A program made the translations under genes and the position numbers. Under the pieces are notes generated by a model. The model had not been told where the DNA came from. It saw nothing but the letters and a program-made list of their open reading frames with translations, and made no database searches. From Methylomicrobium lacus LW14 (GTDB lineage: Bacteria > Pseudomonadota > Gammaproteobacteria > Methylococcales > Methylomonadaceae): 64,000 bases of DNA. Shown here in pieces: positions 54,486 to 62,993 of this stretch. Positions within the stretch are counted from its first letter, which is position 1. Each line of letters opens with the position of its first letter. The stretch spans positions 4,167,501 through 4,231,500 of the forward strand of contig NZ_AZUN01000001.1 of assembly GCF_000527095.1 (NCBI RefSeq). The letters run 5' to 3'.

Positions 54486-54574
54486 ATCAGGTCGGCATAT
54501 ACGGAAGCCGTGAGTTGCAGACTCTCTGGCGGCTCGATCGATTGAGCCCGCGAAGGCGCGGTGGTTCACCTGAT
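54486..54574 (+). ncRNA. Candidate structured 5' leader (multi-hairpin junction)
   Basis: ATCAGGT (54486-54492) pairs with ACCTGAT (54568-54574) and closes four consecutive local hairpins: CGGC/GCCG (54493-54510), GAGT/ACTC (54512-54524), GGCTC/GAGCC (54531-54548) and CCGCG-AAGG-CGCGG (54548-54561). The last two share one base, so they compete at the edge. It ends 44 bases before the start of the surface-protein gene on the same strand. The closed-junction shape is riboswitch-like, but it matches no class I know; the c-di-GMP-I (GEMM) core is absent. The pairing is by eye only. Confidence 0.4.
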
Positions 54575-54618
54575 CCGGCATACCCCTAATTATCAAATCC
54601 AACCACGATAGGTGAAAA

Positions 54619-56766
54619 ATGAAGAGACGATATTTGTCATTGGCTCTAGCGGCGATGGCTTTGTCCGGCCATTCCGCGATGGCTTCCACGGCTTATGGCG
54701 ACCTGAATAATTTTGATGTGGTCAACGACACGAATCAGTCTGGCCACGGCTTCGAAATAGAATTGGACGGCGTTCATAGCCAGGATATTACCTATACCTA
54801 TGACTGGAATCATTATGGGGCGCCTGTGATTCGCGAGGATGTTGACCCCAGCGGAAATCCGCGGGTGTTCGTGCGTTACGAAAGTAAAAAGGACGCGAGC
54901 GGCGCATTCCTGGCTTATACCGCTGTCCCCGCCGCGCCTCTGGCGCCAACCGACGGCCACATGTGCACCAATCCTGCGGTTAACGAGGGCTGCGAGCATT
55001 TCGGCGTGGGTTATTATGGGACCCCCTCCGTGGTTCGCTATCACTGGCTTATCGAAGACCCGGCAAACCCCGGATCGTTAATTCACGGGCCGGCAGTGAA
55101 TGTCGCCACGCCGAGTTGGGTTTATAATCCGCCGGCTGATGGTCAACCTGCGCAGGTCGTCGCCGCGATTCAGGCACCGCTACCGCCAGCCCCGGAAGTC
55201 GCGCCTCCGGTTCTGCCACAGTTTGGCGAGGCTGTTTGGGCCAAAGAAATCAAAACATCGTCAAAAAACAACCAGGCTGTGGCGCTGAAGGATTTGGTTT
55301 CCGATGATCCGAATGCTCCCGATGACAAAAACTGGCTGAACGATAAGCCTGGCGATGGCATTGATGTGTTGCCCGAGGTCGAAATGGAGTGGCGGATGAT
55401 GCAAACCGAGTTCGCCAAACTGAATGATCCTAAAAAACCGGGCGGCGCGAAAGGCCGCTTGGCTGCCGCGGCCGAAGATTTCCCGGATGGCGACGAAGTG
55501 GTGACTCGGCGTTACGAGTTTTATAAATATGCCGGGAGCGATGCAACCTTCGATGTCGAATCCGGAGAAGCCATGTGCGACAAGGTCGGCGCCGATGGCC
55601 TGCATGGAGACGGAACCGTAAACGTAACCCGCAACGATCCTGCACGCCCGGGCGAGGTGATCAGCGTGCCAGTCGATTGCTCCCTGGAAATCGTCGTGGG
55701 CGACTATATCGGCGCGCAAATGGCCGGATTTGATGCCGAAGCGGGCTTAGGCGTCATCGACAATCTTCAGGACGGTGAAATCAATCAGCCCTATACACAA
55801 CGCACTGTGGTGGTGGGCGGCAATTCGCCTTACAGCATCGATGTGACTGACGGCGCACTGCCTGCGGGCATGGCATTCGAACAGGACGCCAACGGCAAGC
55901 ATACCGGCGTGTTGCAGGGAACGCCGACGGCAGCGGGCAGCTTTGCATTCAGCATAGCCGTGACCGATGCGGCCAATGCGGCGGTCAACAAGGCTTTTGT
56001 GCTGAATGTGGTCGATCCGAATCACGCCAATCCGCAAAGCTATTCGCTGACGGTCGCCAAACAAGGCAATGGCTTCGGTTCTGTATCAGGCAATGGCATC
56101 GATTGCGGCCAGACCTGCACCATTGATCTGCCGGCCAATACCGCGGTTTCGCTTTCCGCAACGGCGGATACCGGCAGTGTGTTTGATGGCTGGAGCGGCG
56201 CCTGCATAGGTTCGGGCCTATGCAATACGACGATGGACGCCGTTAAAGACGTAAGCGCCAGCTTCAGCTTGCAGCAGTTCGCACTGACCCTCAATAAAAC
56301 CGCCAATGGCGGCAGTATTGCCGGCAATGCAGGCTGTGCGCTGGGTTCGGCTACCTGCACGGCAAGCCTGGATTACAATACGGCGGTATCGCTAACCGCA
56401 ACCCCTGCGGCAGGCTATGTGTTCAGCGGTTGGAGCGGAGCCTGCACGGGAACAGACGCTTGTAACGTGACCCTGGACAGCGCCAAAACCGTGACCGCGA
56501 ATTTTGCAGTCGCGCCTACCGCCTACAGAGTGTCGGTGACGGTGAGCGGTGCCGGCCGAGTAGTCAGCAAACCCGGCGGCGTTAGCTGCCGCAAAGGAAC
56601 CTGCAGCAAGTCTTTCAAGGCCGGTAAAACCGTAACCCTGACCGCCAAGCCGTCCAGAAAGCATGCGTTTAAAAACTGGTCAGGCAGTGTTTGCGAAGGC
56701 TCGACTTCGAAGAAATGCAGTGTGCCCGTGACTCAGAATCAAAGCGTTACCGCCGTGTTTAACTGA
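54619..56766 (+). CDS. Secreted surface protein with Ig-like and Cys-paired InlB-type repeats
   Basis: 715 residues. The Sec signal peptide is MKRRYLSLALAAMALSGHSAMA. A unique N-terminal domain (about 25-170) has DVVNDTNQSGHGFEIELDG. A Pro-rich linker and a charged middle (about 190-380) follow. A putative-Ig (He_PIG-type) domain is about 395-465 (LPAGMAFEQDANG, GVLQGTPTAAGSF). Three divergent InlB_B/'bacterial repeat' units fill about 475-715, each with a G-W-S-G or N-W-S-G turn and nearby Cys pairs (CGQTC, CALGSATC, CRKGTC). Anchor or sorting signals (LPxTG, PEP-CTERM, barrel) are absent. It is monocistronic, with a structured leader and a strong terminator. Confidence 0.75.
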   Translation: MKRRYLSLALAAMALSGHSAMASTAYGDLNNFDVVNDTNQSGHGFEIELDGVHSQDITYTYDWNHYGAPVIREDVDPSGNPRVFVRYESKKDASGAFLAYTAVPAAPLAPTDGHMCTNPAVNEGCEHFGVGYYGTPSVVRYHWLIEDPANPGSLIHGPAVNVATPSWVYNPPADGQPAQVVAAIQAPLPPAPEVAPPVLPQFGEAVWAKEIKTSSKNNQAVALKDLVSDDPNAPDDKNWLNDKPGDGIDVLPEVEMEWRMMQTEFAKLNDPKKPGGAKGRLAAAAEDFPDGDEVVTRRYEFYKYAGSDATFDVESGEAMCDKVGADGLHGDGTVNVTRNDPARPGEVISVPVDCSLEIVVGDYIGAQMAGFDAEAGLGVIDNLQDGEINQPYTQRTVVVGGNSPYSIDVTDGALPAGMAFEQDANGKHTGVLQGTPTAAGSFAFSIAVTDAANAAVNKAFVLNVVDPNHANPQSYSLTVAKQGNGFGSVSGNGIDCGQTCTIDLPANTAVSLSATADTGSVFDGWSGACIGSGLCNTTMDAVKDVSASFSLQQFALTLNKTANGGSIAGNAGCALGSATCTASLDYNTAVSLTATPAAGYVFSGWSGACTGTDACNVTLDSAKTVTANFAVAPTAYRVSVTVSGAGRVVSKPGGVSCRKGTCSKSFKAGKTVTLTAKPSRKHAFKNWSGSVCEGSTSKKCSVPVTQNQSVTAVFN

Positions 56767-56780
56767 CAGCCATCAAACAG

Positions 56781-56811
56781 ACGCCTCTTGTCTTTCAAGA
56801 GGCGTTTTTTT
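56781..56811 (+). terminator. Rho-independent terminator of the surface-protein gene
   Basis: ACGCCTCTTG, loop TCTTT, CAAGAGGCGT, then a run of T: a perfect 10-bp stem starting 14 bases after the stop codon. Confidence 0.93.
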
Positions 56812-57270
56812 GCTTGCCGCCGGGGGCGCTGATAAAAAGGTATTCTCCCGATACGGTTTTACCGATTATGAGGCTGCTAACGGGCGGCAACGCTTGCGGT
56901 CAAAAAAGGCTGAGCGCGTTTAGTCTGGGAAGTCAACTTAGGTTTTGCGTTACCTATATTGTGTCAAATCACACACTTCTTGTATGTCAAAGGACAATGT
57001 TTAATTAATTTCTCCGGCTGAATGCTGGTGCCACAAGACCAAATCAATAACTTATTAAGATTGGCATAAATCATGCCGTCTATTTATTGGGAACTTCGAT
57101 CATTTGCGTATGATAAATTCATAATATTCATTTTTACAAATCTTATAGAAATTGCGGATAATAAACTCCTAATAGAGATGACCGGCCAACAGTATGGTAT
57201 CAAGCGCCGCATTCGGTGATTTTCCTAAGCAAAAAAGAACTTTGACGTCAGCCGTCGTGATCATTCAGCC
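56812..57270. other. A+T-rich intergenic region upstream of the NosL operon
   Basis: About 460 bases. A 64-codon open frame (56814-57008) has no similarity or ribosome binding site, and I do not accept it as a gene. The A+T-rich part from 57040 probably holds the operon promoter: TTGGGA (57087-57092), 16 bases, TATGAT (57109-57114) is the best candidate, leaving a leader of about 150 bases. Another TAATAAA-like box lies near 57160. Confidence 0.4.
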
Positions 57271-57567
57271 ATGCGCAATTCCACGCTATTTTTTTACTGC
57301 CTGAGCGCCGAGGTTCTTGTCCTGGGCCTGCTTCTCGTGCATGCGTCGGTTCGCGAAGGCGCGGCGCAAGACAGCCTGAATGAAAAATCCGCGCTGGTCA
57401 AGCGGCTGGGACTGACCGACTTGTGTCTGTTTACCGAGGCGCGTTACACGCGGCATCTGTCCCAGGCCGATTTGAACACCCCGTTTCAGGATCATCCCCT
57501 GTCCCTCGAACATTTCCCTTCCGGCTCCTTCACCCAGCCACCGACAGGAGTCACCCAAAGCCGATGA
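57271..57567 (+). CDS. Small single-pass membrane protein, first gene of the NosL operon
   Basis: 98 residues with an N-terminal signal/anchor helix (FFYCLSAEVLVLGLLLVHAS). The periplasmic part contains LVKRLGLTDLCLFTEARYTR and ADLNTPFQDHPLSLEHFPSG, which look conserved in style, and a Pro/Ser-rich end. I do not know a family name. The stop codon overlaps the ABC permease start (ATGA-type), so it belongs to the operon. It may be a partner or lid for the ABC transporter. Confidence 0.7.
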   Translation: MRNSTLFFYCLSAEVLVLGLLLVHASVREGAAQDSLNEKSALVKRLGLTDLCLFTEARYTRHLSQADLNTPFQDHPLSLEHFPSGSFTQPPTGVTQSR

Positions 57568-58811
57568 ATGCCTGGATTGAAAAGCAACGCTACATCATCG
57601 ATTTCACGATTTCCTCGCTGCTGCGCCGGAAAGTGAAAAACCTCGGCTTGCTGGCCTTGTACACGCTGATCGTGTTCATTCTGGCCTCGACGATGTTCTT
57701 TACCTATTCGATCAAGAAGGAAGCCTCGCTGATCCTGAAGGGCTCGCCGGAAATCGTCGTGCAAAAAATCCTCGCCGGGCGGCACGATCTGTTTCCGGTC
57801 GGTTATATCGACACGATCAAACAGATTCGCGGCGTCGTTGGGGTCGAAAGCCGTTTGTGGGGTTATTACTACGACAGCCTGGTCGGCGCGAATTACACCC
57901 TGTTGACGCCGCCCAAAACGGCGGCGGGCGAGTCCCACGCGAAAACGGCAACCGTCGAAGGCGAGGCGGGTGATGCGGACTCAGCGGCATCGTCGAAGCC
58001 CTTGTTCGAATTGAACGGGGCGAAGCTGGAGCCCGGCACCTTGATCATCGGCAACGGCATCGCGCGCCTGCGCAAACTCACTCGGGACGATTACATGCCG
58101 TTTCGCGCCTTCGACGGCACGATCATGAACCTTCGCATCGCCGGCACGCTGTCGTCGCAATCCGAACTGGTGTCTTCCGACCTGATGCTGATTACCGAGG
58201 ACGATTTTCGGAAACTGTTCGGCATCGACAGGCAGCATGTGACCGATGTGATCGTGACGGTCAAAAACCCGAGCGAAGTCGCCACCGTCGCGGCGAAGAT
58301 CAAGAAGCGCCTGATCGACTCGCGGCCGATCATCCGCGACGAGATTTTGCGCACCTACGACTCGATCTTCAACTGGCGGGGCGGCATGATGATCGTGGTG
58401 TTCTCGGCGGCGGTGCTGGCGTTCGTGATCTTTGCCTGGGACAAGGCGTCCGGCCTCAGCGCGGGCGAGCGGCGCGAGATCGGCATCCTGAAGGCGGTCG
58501 GCTGGGAAACGTCCGATGTGATTCTGATGAAGTTCTGGGAAGGCGCGATCGTGTCGCTGAGCGCATTTTTCGGCGGCGTGATCCTCGCCTATGTGCATGT
58601 CTTTTTCACCGGCTCGCTGGTGTTCGAGCCGGCCTTGAAAGGCTGGTCGAGCCTGTATCCGAATTTCGATCTGACCCCATTTATCAACGCGGAGCAGTTG
58701 ACCACGCTGTTTTTCCTGACCGTCGTTCCCTACACCGTCGCGACGATCGTGCCGATCTGGCGCGCCGCGACGATCGATCCCGATTCCGCGATGCGGCATA
58801 CCGGAGAATAA
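57564..58811 (+). CDS. ABC transporter permease, FtsX/MacB-like
   Basis: 415 residues from MNAWIEKQRYIIDF. A first helix (about 28-48), a large periplasmic domain (about 50-265, with a variable Ala/Glu-rich loop) and three C-terminal helices follow, with the conserved cytoplasmic coupling loop SGLSAGERREIGILKAVGWE. This is the MacB/LolC topology of transporters that do mechanical work in the periplasm rather than simple import. It is coupled to a separate ATPase four bases downstream. Its cargo may be a metal or sulfur species, or a lipoprotein, by analogy with NosFY-type systems. Confidence 0.88.
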   Translation: MNAWIEKQRYIIDFTISSLLRRKVKNLGLLALYTLIVFILASTMFFTYSIKKEASLILKGSPEIVVQKILAGRHDLFPVGYIDTIKQIRGVVGVESRLWGYYYDSLVGANYTLLTPPKTAAGESHAKTATVEGEAGDADSAASSKPLFELNGAKLEPGTLIIGNGIARLRKLTRDDYMPFRAFDGTIMNLRIAGTLSSQSELVSSDLMLITEDDFRKLFGIDRQHVTDVIVTVKNPSEVATVAAKIKKRLIDSRPIIRDEILRTYDSIFNWRGGMMIVVFSAAVLAFVIFAWDKASGLSAGERREIGILKAVGWETSDVILMKFWEGAIVSLSAFFGGVILAYVHVFFTGSLVFEPALKGWSSLYPNFDLTPFINAEQLTTLFFLTVVPYTVATIVPIWRAATIDPDSAMRHTGE

Positions 58812-58814
58812 GCC

Positions 58815-59495
58815 ATGATCGAACTGGTCAATGTCAAAAAAGTGTTCAACGCCGGCAATCCGAGCGAGTTTTCGGCGCTGAACAGCGTGAATCTGTGTAT
58901 TGCGGAGAATCATGTGACCGTATTGAAAGGGCCGAGCGGCTCCGGCAAGACCACGCTACTCAGCATCGTCGGCTGCATGAGCCGGCCGTCCGCAGGGAGG
59001 GTCAAATTGAACGGGCGCGAAATCACCAGTCTGCCCGAACGCTTCCTGACCGACATTCGCCGCAAGACCTTTGGCTTCATCTTTCAGCAGCCGAACCTGA
59101 TCAAGGGCATCTCGGTGCTGGAAAACGTGATGCTGCCGGCCTATCCGCTCGGCGAAAAGCGCTCGCAGTTGCGGATCAAGGCGCTGCACGGCCTGAACGA
59201 ACTGAACCTGTCGAGCAAGGCGAACGCGAAGGTGGAATGGCTGTCCGGCGGGGAGGCGCAACGGGTTTCTATCGTGCGCGCGCTGATCAACGATCCCGGC
59301 ATCATCATCGCCGACGAGCCGACCGCGCATCTCGACACCAAGCTGTCGTACCGCTTCATGGAAATCATCGAAAAATTCAAGGCGGAAGGCAAGACGGTGA
59401 TCATCACCAGCCATGATCCGTTGGTCTATGAGGCCGCGATGGTGGACCGGGTCGTCAATCTGCGCGACGGCAGGATCGAGGACATGCCGGCGTGA
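58815..59495 (+). CDS. ABC transporter ATP-binding protein, LolD/MacB-like
   Basis: 226 residues with Walker A GPSGSGKTTLL, Q-loop in FGFIFQQPNLI, signature LSGGEAQRVSI, Walker B IIIADEPTAHLD and the switch His in ITSHDP. It is a complete nucleotide-binding subunit for the preceding permease. The stop overlaps the GTG start of the next gene. Confidence 0.93.
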   Translation: MIELVNVKKVFNAGNPSEFSALNSVNLCIAENHVTVLKGPSGSGKTTLLSIVGCMSRPSAGRVKLNGREITSLPERFLTDIRRKTFGFIFQQPNLIKGISVLENVMLPAYPLGEKRSQLRIKALHGLNELNLSSKANAKVEWLSGGEAQRVSIVRALINDPGIIIADEPTAHLDTKLSYRFMEIIEKFKAEGKTVIITSHDPLVYEAAMVDRVVNLRDGRIEDMPA

Positions 59496-60487
59496 TCCTG
59501 CATCCGACCGTGATCGCGAATCTGTTGGCGTCCTACGTCAGCAGTTTCATGGTGGTTTACGCGGCCTACTTTGGCGCGCAAATCATCCGGCATTGGGACA
59601 TTCAAAGCGGGGATGAATTGCAGCTGACGCTCGAACGCAAGACCTATCTGATCTCGACGCTGCTCGGTTTTGTCTTCGCGCTGCAACTGTTGTCGCTGTT
59701 CCTGTTCGTGTTCACGGCCGACACGCTGTGCCCCTTGTTCGTCGGCGCGATGTGCGCGGCCGGCACCTTGAACGTGAATGCGTTCGGCTACCCGACGCTG
59801 GTGCTGAAGATCGTCAACTTCATCCTCGCCGGCCTCTGGCTGGTCTTCAATCATGCCGACAACCAGGGCTACGACTATCCCTTGATCAAAAAGAAATACG
59901 GGCTGCTGGCGGTCATCGCGCCGATCATCGTGGTCGAGATGCTGATCGAAAGCGCCTATTTCCTGGACATGAAGGCGGATGTGATCACCTCCTGCTGCGG
60001 CAGCCTGTTCAGTTCGGAGAAGGAAGGGGGGCTCGGCTCCGAAATCGCTTCCTTGCCGGCCAAACCGATGATGTGGGTCTTTTACGGCACGATGCTGTGC
60101 GCTCTGATCGGCGGCCTCTTTTTCTATCGGAAAGGCAAGGGCGGCTATCTCTATGCCGGGCTGAGTCTGGCCGCGTTCGTCATTGCGTTGGTTTCGATCG
60201 TCTCGTTCATCTCGCTCTATATCTACGAACTGCCGACACATCACTGTCCGTTCTGCATCATTATGGAAGACTATCACTACATCGGTTATCTGCTGTACAT
60301 GCTGCTGTTCGGCGCGGTCGTCTCGGGTATCGGCGCCGGTGTGCTGATGGCTTTTATCGAGGTCGAGAGCCTGAAGCGCGTGCTTGGCGCTTACATATCC
60401 CGGCTGACGCTGGCCTCGGTCCTTTTATACGCGGTGTTTACCGCCCTGGTCACTTATCAAATCCTTGTTTCCAATCTGGTCATGTAA
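59492..60487 (+). CDS. Polytopic membrane protein with cysteine pairs, NosL-operon member
   Basis: 331 residues with about eight predicted helices. Cysteines are placed at membrane edges: CPLFVGAMC near 79-87, SCCG near 168 and HHCPFC near 250. The last resembles CxxC loops of membrane thiol oxidoreductases such as VKOR or DsbB, although the overall fold is not recognised. Met and His residues near the cysteines would also suit copper binding. GTG 59492 overlaps the ATPase stop; nosL follows after 2 bases. Likely role: thiol or copper relay across the inner membrane for the downstream NosL proteins (inference). Confidence 0.7.
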   Translation: MILHPTVIANLLASYVSSFMVVYAAYFGAQIIRHWDIQSGDELQLTLERKTYLISTLLGFVFALQLLSLFLFVFTADTLCPLFVGAMCAAGTLNVNAFGYPTLVLKIVNFILAGLWLVFNHADNQGYDYPLIKKKYGLLAVIAPIIVVEMLIESAYFLDMKADVITSCCGSLFSSEKEGGLGSEIASLPAKPMMWVFYGTMLCALIGGLFFYRKGKGGYLYAGLSLAAFVIALVSIVSFISLYIYELPTHHCPFCIIMEDYHYIGYLLYMLLFGAVVSGIGAGVLMAFIEVESLKRVLGAYISRLTLASVLLYAVFTALVTYQILVSNLVM

Positions 60488-60489
60488 CG

Positions 60490-60990
60490 ATGCCTACCCG
60501 TATTCAGCTTCATTCTTTGCGCCTGCCGGCTTTGATTTTGTTGCTCAGCATTGCTGGCGCGAGTTACAGCGGCGACGGCGAGGTCACGATCAAGAAAACC
60601 GACCGCTGCCCGGTCTGCGGCATGTTCGTTTACAAATACCCGAAATGGGTCGCGCGCATCGTGTTTCAAAGCGGCGAGGCCTTTTTCTATGACGGCGCGA
60701 AGGACATGTTCAAGCATATTTTCGATACCGCGAAATACACGCCCGGCCAATCGGCGGACAAAATCCAGAGCATTTATGTGACCGATTATTACGAGGTCGA
60801 ACTGATTGACGCGAAAACCGCGTTTTACGTGATCGGCTCCGACGTGTTGGGGCCGATGGGGCATGAACTCTTGCCGTTCAAGGATCAGGAGGCGGCGCAG
60901 GAGTTTCTGGAAGACCATAAAGGCAAAACGATCCTGCGCTTTCAGGACGTGACGCCGGCCGTGATCGAGTCGCTGGATCGCCGCTCATGA
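60490..60990 (+). CDS. NosL-family periplasmic copper protein
   Basis: 166 residues. A signal peptide (about 1-28, LPALILLLSIAGASYS, not a lipobox) is followed by the NosL core: KKTDRCPVCGMFVYKYPKW with the Cys-x2-Cys-Gly-Met copper site near 40, FFYDGAKDMFKHIFD and YYEVELIDAKTAFYVIGSDV. NosL binds Cu(I) for nitrous oxide reductase maturation, but no nosZ is present here, so another cuproenzyme target is likely. The stop overlaps the next gene's start. ATG 60490 begins the signal peptide; longer in-frame readings cross the previous gene. Confidence 0.9.
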   Translation: MPTRIQLHSLRLPALILLLSIAGASYSGDGEVTIKKTDRCPVCGMFVYKYPKWVARIVFQSGEAFFYDGAKDMFKHIFDTAKYTPGQSADKIQSIYVTDYYEVELIDAKTAFYVIGSDVLGPMGHELLPFKDQEAAQEFLEDHKGKTILRFQDVTPAVIESLDRRS

Positions 60991-61514
60991 AAATCGGACC
61001 CTGGCTGTTGTTGGCCTTTGTTGCCTTAGCCTTGCTGAGCGCATGCGGCAAGAAAGGGAGCTTGCAGATCGGCGATACTGTGCCGACGGTCACGCTGGCC
61101 GACTTGCAGGGCAAGCCGTTCACGCTGCCAAAGGATGTGCGCGGCAAGGTCGTGCTGATCCGTTTCTGGGCGATCGATTGCGGCTTTTGCGAGAAAGAAA
61201 AATTATTCACGCTCGAAAGGTTCTATCAAAAATACAAGGACCGGAGCTTCCTGCCGGTCGCGGTCAACGTCAGTCCGGTCGAAAAAAACGACGCACGCTT
61301 CGAACCATTCAGGCAACTGACTTATCCGCTGCTGGTCGATCAATACGGCGCGGCGGCCAAACAATTCGGCGTGAAATTCCTGCCGGCCACGGTCGTGATC
61401 GACGAGGAAGGCATACTGCGCGGAAAAATCAGCGGCGAAGCCGAGGCGGATGCCTTAGAAAAGCTTTTTACCACAGTCCTGAACAAGGGAGGTTTTTATG
61501 AAAGCGGTAATTAA
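60987..61514 (+). CDS. TlpA/ResA-like thioredoxin lipoprotein
   Basis: 175 residues. The signal with lipobox LLSAC (Cys near 19) anchors it in the periplasm. The thioredoxin fold has FWAIDCGFCEKEK (CGFC redox pair near 64) and a cis-Pro loop in KFLPATVVIDEEG. Such proteins keep metal-binding cysteines reduced during cytochrome or copper-site assembly. DsbD at the end of the operon could supply its electrons. The start overlaps nosL by four bases, and its 3' end overlaps the next gene by 17 bases. Confidence 0.92.
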   Translation: MKIGPWLLLAFVALALLSACGKKGSLQIGDTVPTVTLADLQGKPFTLPKDVRGKVVLIRFWAIDCGFCEKEKLFTLERFYQKYKDRSFLPVAVNVSPVEKNDARFEPFRQLTYPLLVDQYGAAAKQFGVKFLPATVVIDEEGILRGKISGEAEADALEKLFTTVLNKGGFYESGN

Positions 61515-62931
61515 CATAGCGATACTGCCGGCAATAGGCTTGTTTCTGTTGCTGTCTGCCCAAGTCCGGGCAGAGGAACATCAACATGAACGGTCAAGTT
61601 GCAGGGTTTGCGGCATGTATATCGACCAATACCAAAAGAGCGCCGCCGAACTGGTCTACAAGGACGGCAAAAAGGAATATACCTGCGGCGTCGCTTGTAT
61701 GTTGCGCGAAGTCGAGGATGCCGGCGGCATCTCCGCGTTCGCGTCGGTCAAGGTGCATGACTGGGTCTCCGGCCAGCTGATCGATGCGGAAGAGGCGACC
61801 TATGTGGTCGGCAGCAAGGTGATTCCGGACATGGTGCCGAACTACATCGCTTTTGCGAAGCGGGACGAGGCCGAAGCGTTCGCGGCCAAGGAAGGCGGCG
61901 ATGTGATCGATTTCAATATCGCTTACCAGGACATATCGCCGGTCGGCACGACCGCGCCGTTCCGGATCCGCACCGCGGTGACGCCGGGCAAGGGCAACTT
62001 CAGCGTCGGCATGGTTTACGGCTATACCGAGAAGGACCGGGTCAAGGTCGGCTCCGCCAGCAGCAAGACGCCGGGGGATTTCATCGGCGCGAACAAGGCG
62101 CAACCGCGCGCGCCGAGCAAGCTCGAAGGCCATCAACAGGCGCTGATCATGAACTATTCGCCAACCGATGATCTGGCGCTGTTCATCAATGTGCCCTGGT
62201 TGGAGCGGAGAACCCACACCTTAACGCAAACGACAACGCCAGCCGGTTCGACATTCGGCGAAACGATAGGCAATGAAAACGGCATCGGCGACATTACTCT
62301 GGAGGGACGTTACAATGTGTGGCGCAGCACGCGTTGGGACAAATTTGTCAGCGTGCTGCTCGGCACGACCTTGCCGACCGGTCAGTTCAGCGCAACGCGG
62401 GCGCTCGATCCGATCAGCGGAAAACAGCTGGTTACTACCGGCCCCGCCCTGCAATTGGGCAAGGATACCGCGACCTTTACCGGCGGCCTGTTGTACTCGC
62501 AGCGCTGGAAAGACTTCTGGTTGCATACGTCCGCGCTCTATACGGCCAACCCCAAAAACGACGATAACTACGCCTTTGGCGACGTGGCTGCGGTCGGTTT
62601 GGCATTACACTATACGCCAAACTATGATTTGATGTTCGGCGTGGAAGTGGACGCAAGTTACACCGAGAAAAGCATAGATAATGGCGTCAAGATCGGCAAC
62701 AGCGGCGGTACGGTCACCAATCTTGCGTTTGTCGGCGACTATCGCTTCCTGAACGCCTTCGGCGGCAATTTCAAATTGCGCGGTTCGGTCGGTTTGCCGA
62801 TCTATGAAGACCTGAATTCGAAGGATGTCGTCAATCCAAGAGGCCAACCTTTTCAGCAAGTGCAGTTGGGTGACGGCTTCTTCGCGAACCTGGCGGTCCA
62901 ATGGACCTTCCGCAGCGCGCCGGATTATTGA
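61498..62931 (+). CDS. NosL domain fused to an outer-membrane beta-barrel
   Basis: 477 residues. Signal peptide MKAVINIAILPAIGLFLLLS to about 25, then HQHERSSCRVCGMYIDQY, a NosL-type Cys-x2-Cys-Gly-Met site (near 34) with a preceding His-rich stretch. The NosL fold runs to about 140 (YTCGVACMLREVEDAGG adds two more Cys; TYVVGSKVIPDMVPNY). From about 150 the protein changes to alternating barrel strands of the phenol-degradation MetA-like / transporter type (FSVGMVYGYTEKDR, ALFINVPWLERRTH, GDITLEGRYNVW), ending VQWTFRSAPDY. It probably docks copper at or moves it through the outer membrane. I know of no characterised protein of this design. Confidence 0.85.
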   Translation: MKAVINIAILPAIGLFLLLSAQVRAEEHQHERSSCRVCGMYIDQYQKSAAELVYKDGKKEYTCGVACMLREVEDAGGISAFASVKVHDWVSGQLIDAEEATYVVGSKVIPDMVPNYIAFAKRDEAEAFAAKEGGDVIDFNIAYQDISPVGTTAPFRIRTAVTPGKGNFSVGMVYGYTEKDRVKVGSASSKTPGDFIGANKAQPRAPSKLEGHQQALIMNYSPTDDLALFINVPWLERRTHTLTQTTTPAGSTFGETIGNENGIGDITLEGRYNVWRSTRWDKFVSVLLGTTLPTGQFSATRALDPISGKQLVTTGPALQLGKDTATFTGGLLYSQRWKDFWLHTSALYTANPKNDDNYAFGDVAAVGLALHYTPNYDLMFGVEVDASYTEKSIDNGVKIGNSGGTVTNLAFVGDYRFLNAFGGNFKLRGSVGLPIYEDLNSKDVVNPRGQPFQQVQLGDGFFANLAVQWTFRSAPDY

Positions 62932-62944
62932 CCCTTCCTCAAGC

Positions 62945-62979
62945 TTCGTCCCGCCAGGCGCTAACGCCGGTGGGACGAA
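62945..62979 (+). promoter_or_regulatory. Stem-loop between the NosL-barrel gene and dsbD
   Basis: GTCCCGCCAGGCG and CGCCGGTGGGAC pair around CTAA with one bulge and one G-T pair. There is no T-run, so it is more likely a processing or stability element, or a dispersed repeat, than a terminator. Confidence 0.5.
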
Positions 62980-62993
62980 AATGAACCTGAACC

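Noticed and set aside
54486..54574. tRNA gene
   Set aside because: The 7-bp closing stem and cloverleaf-like layout suggested it, but there is no T-arm with a GTTCnAnnC loop, no acceptor-adjacent CCA context and no plausible anticodon arm.
56814..57008. 64-codon open frame after the terminator
   Set aside because: No ribosome binding site, no similarity, low-complexity composition, located directly behind a terminator.
59728..60489. Long in-frame extension before nosL
   Set aside because: It lies inside the preceding membrane-protein gene in another frame; the NosL signal peptide starts at 60490.
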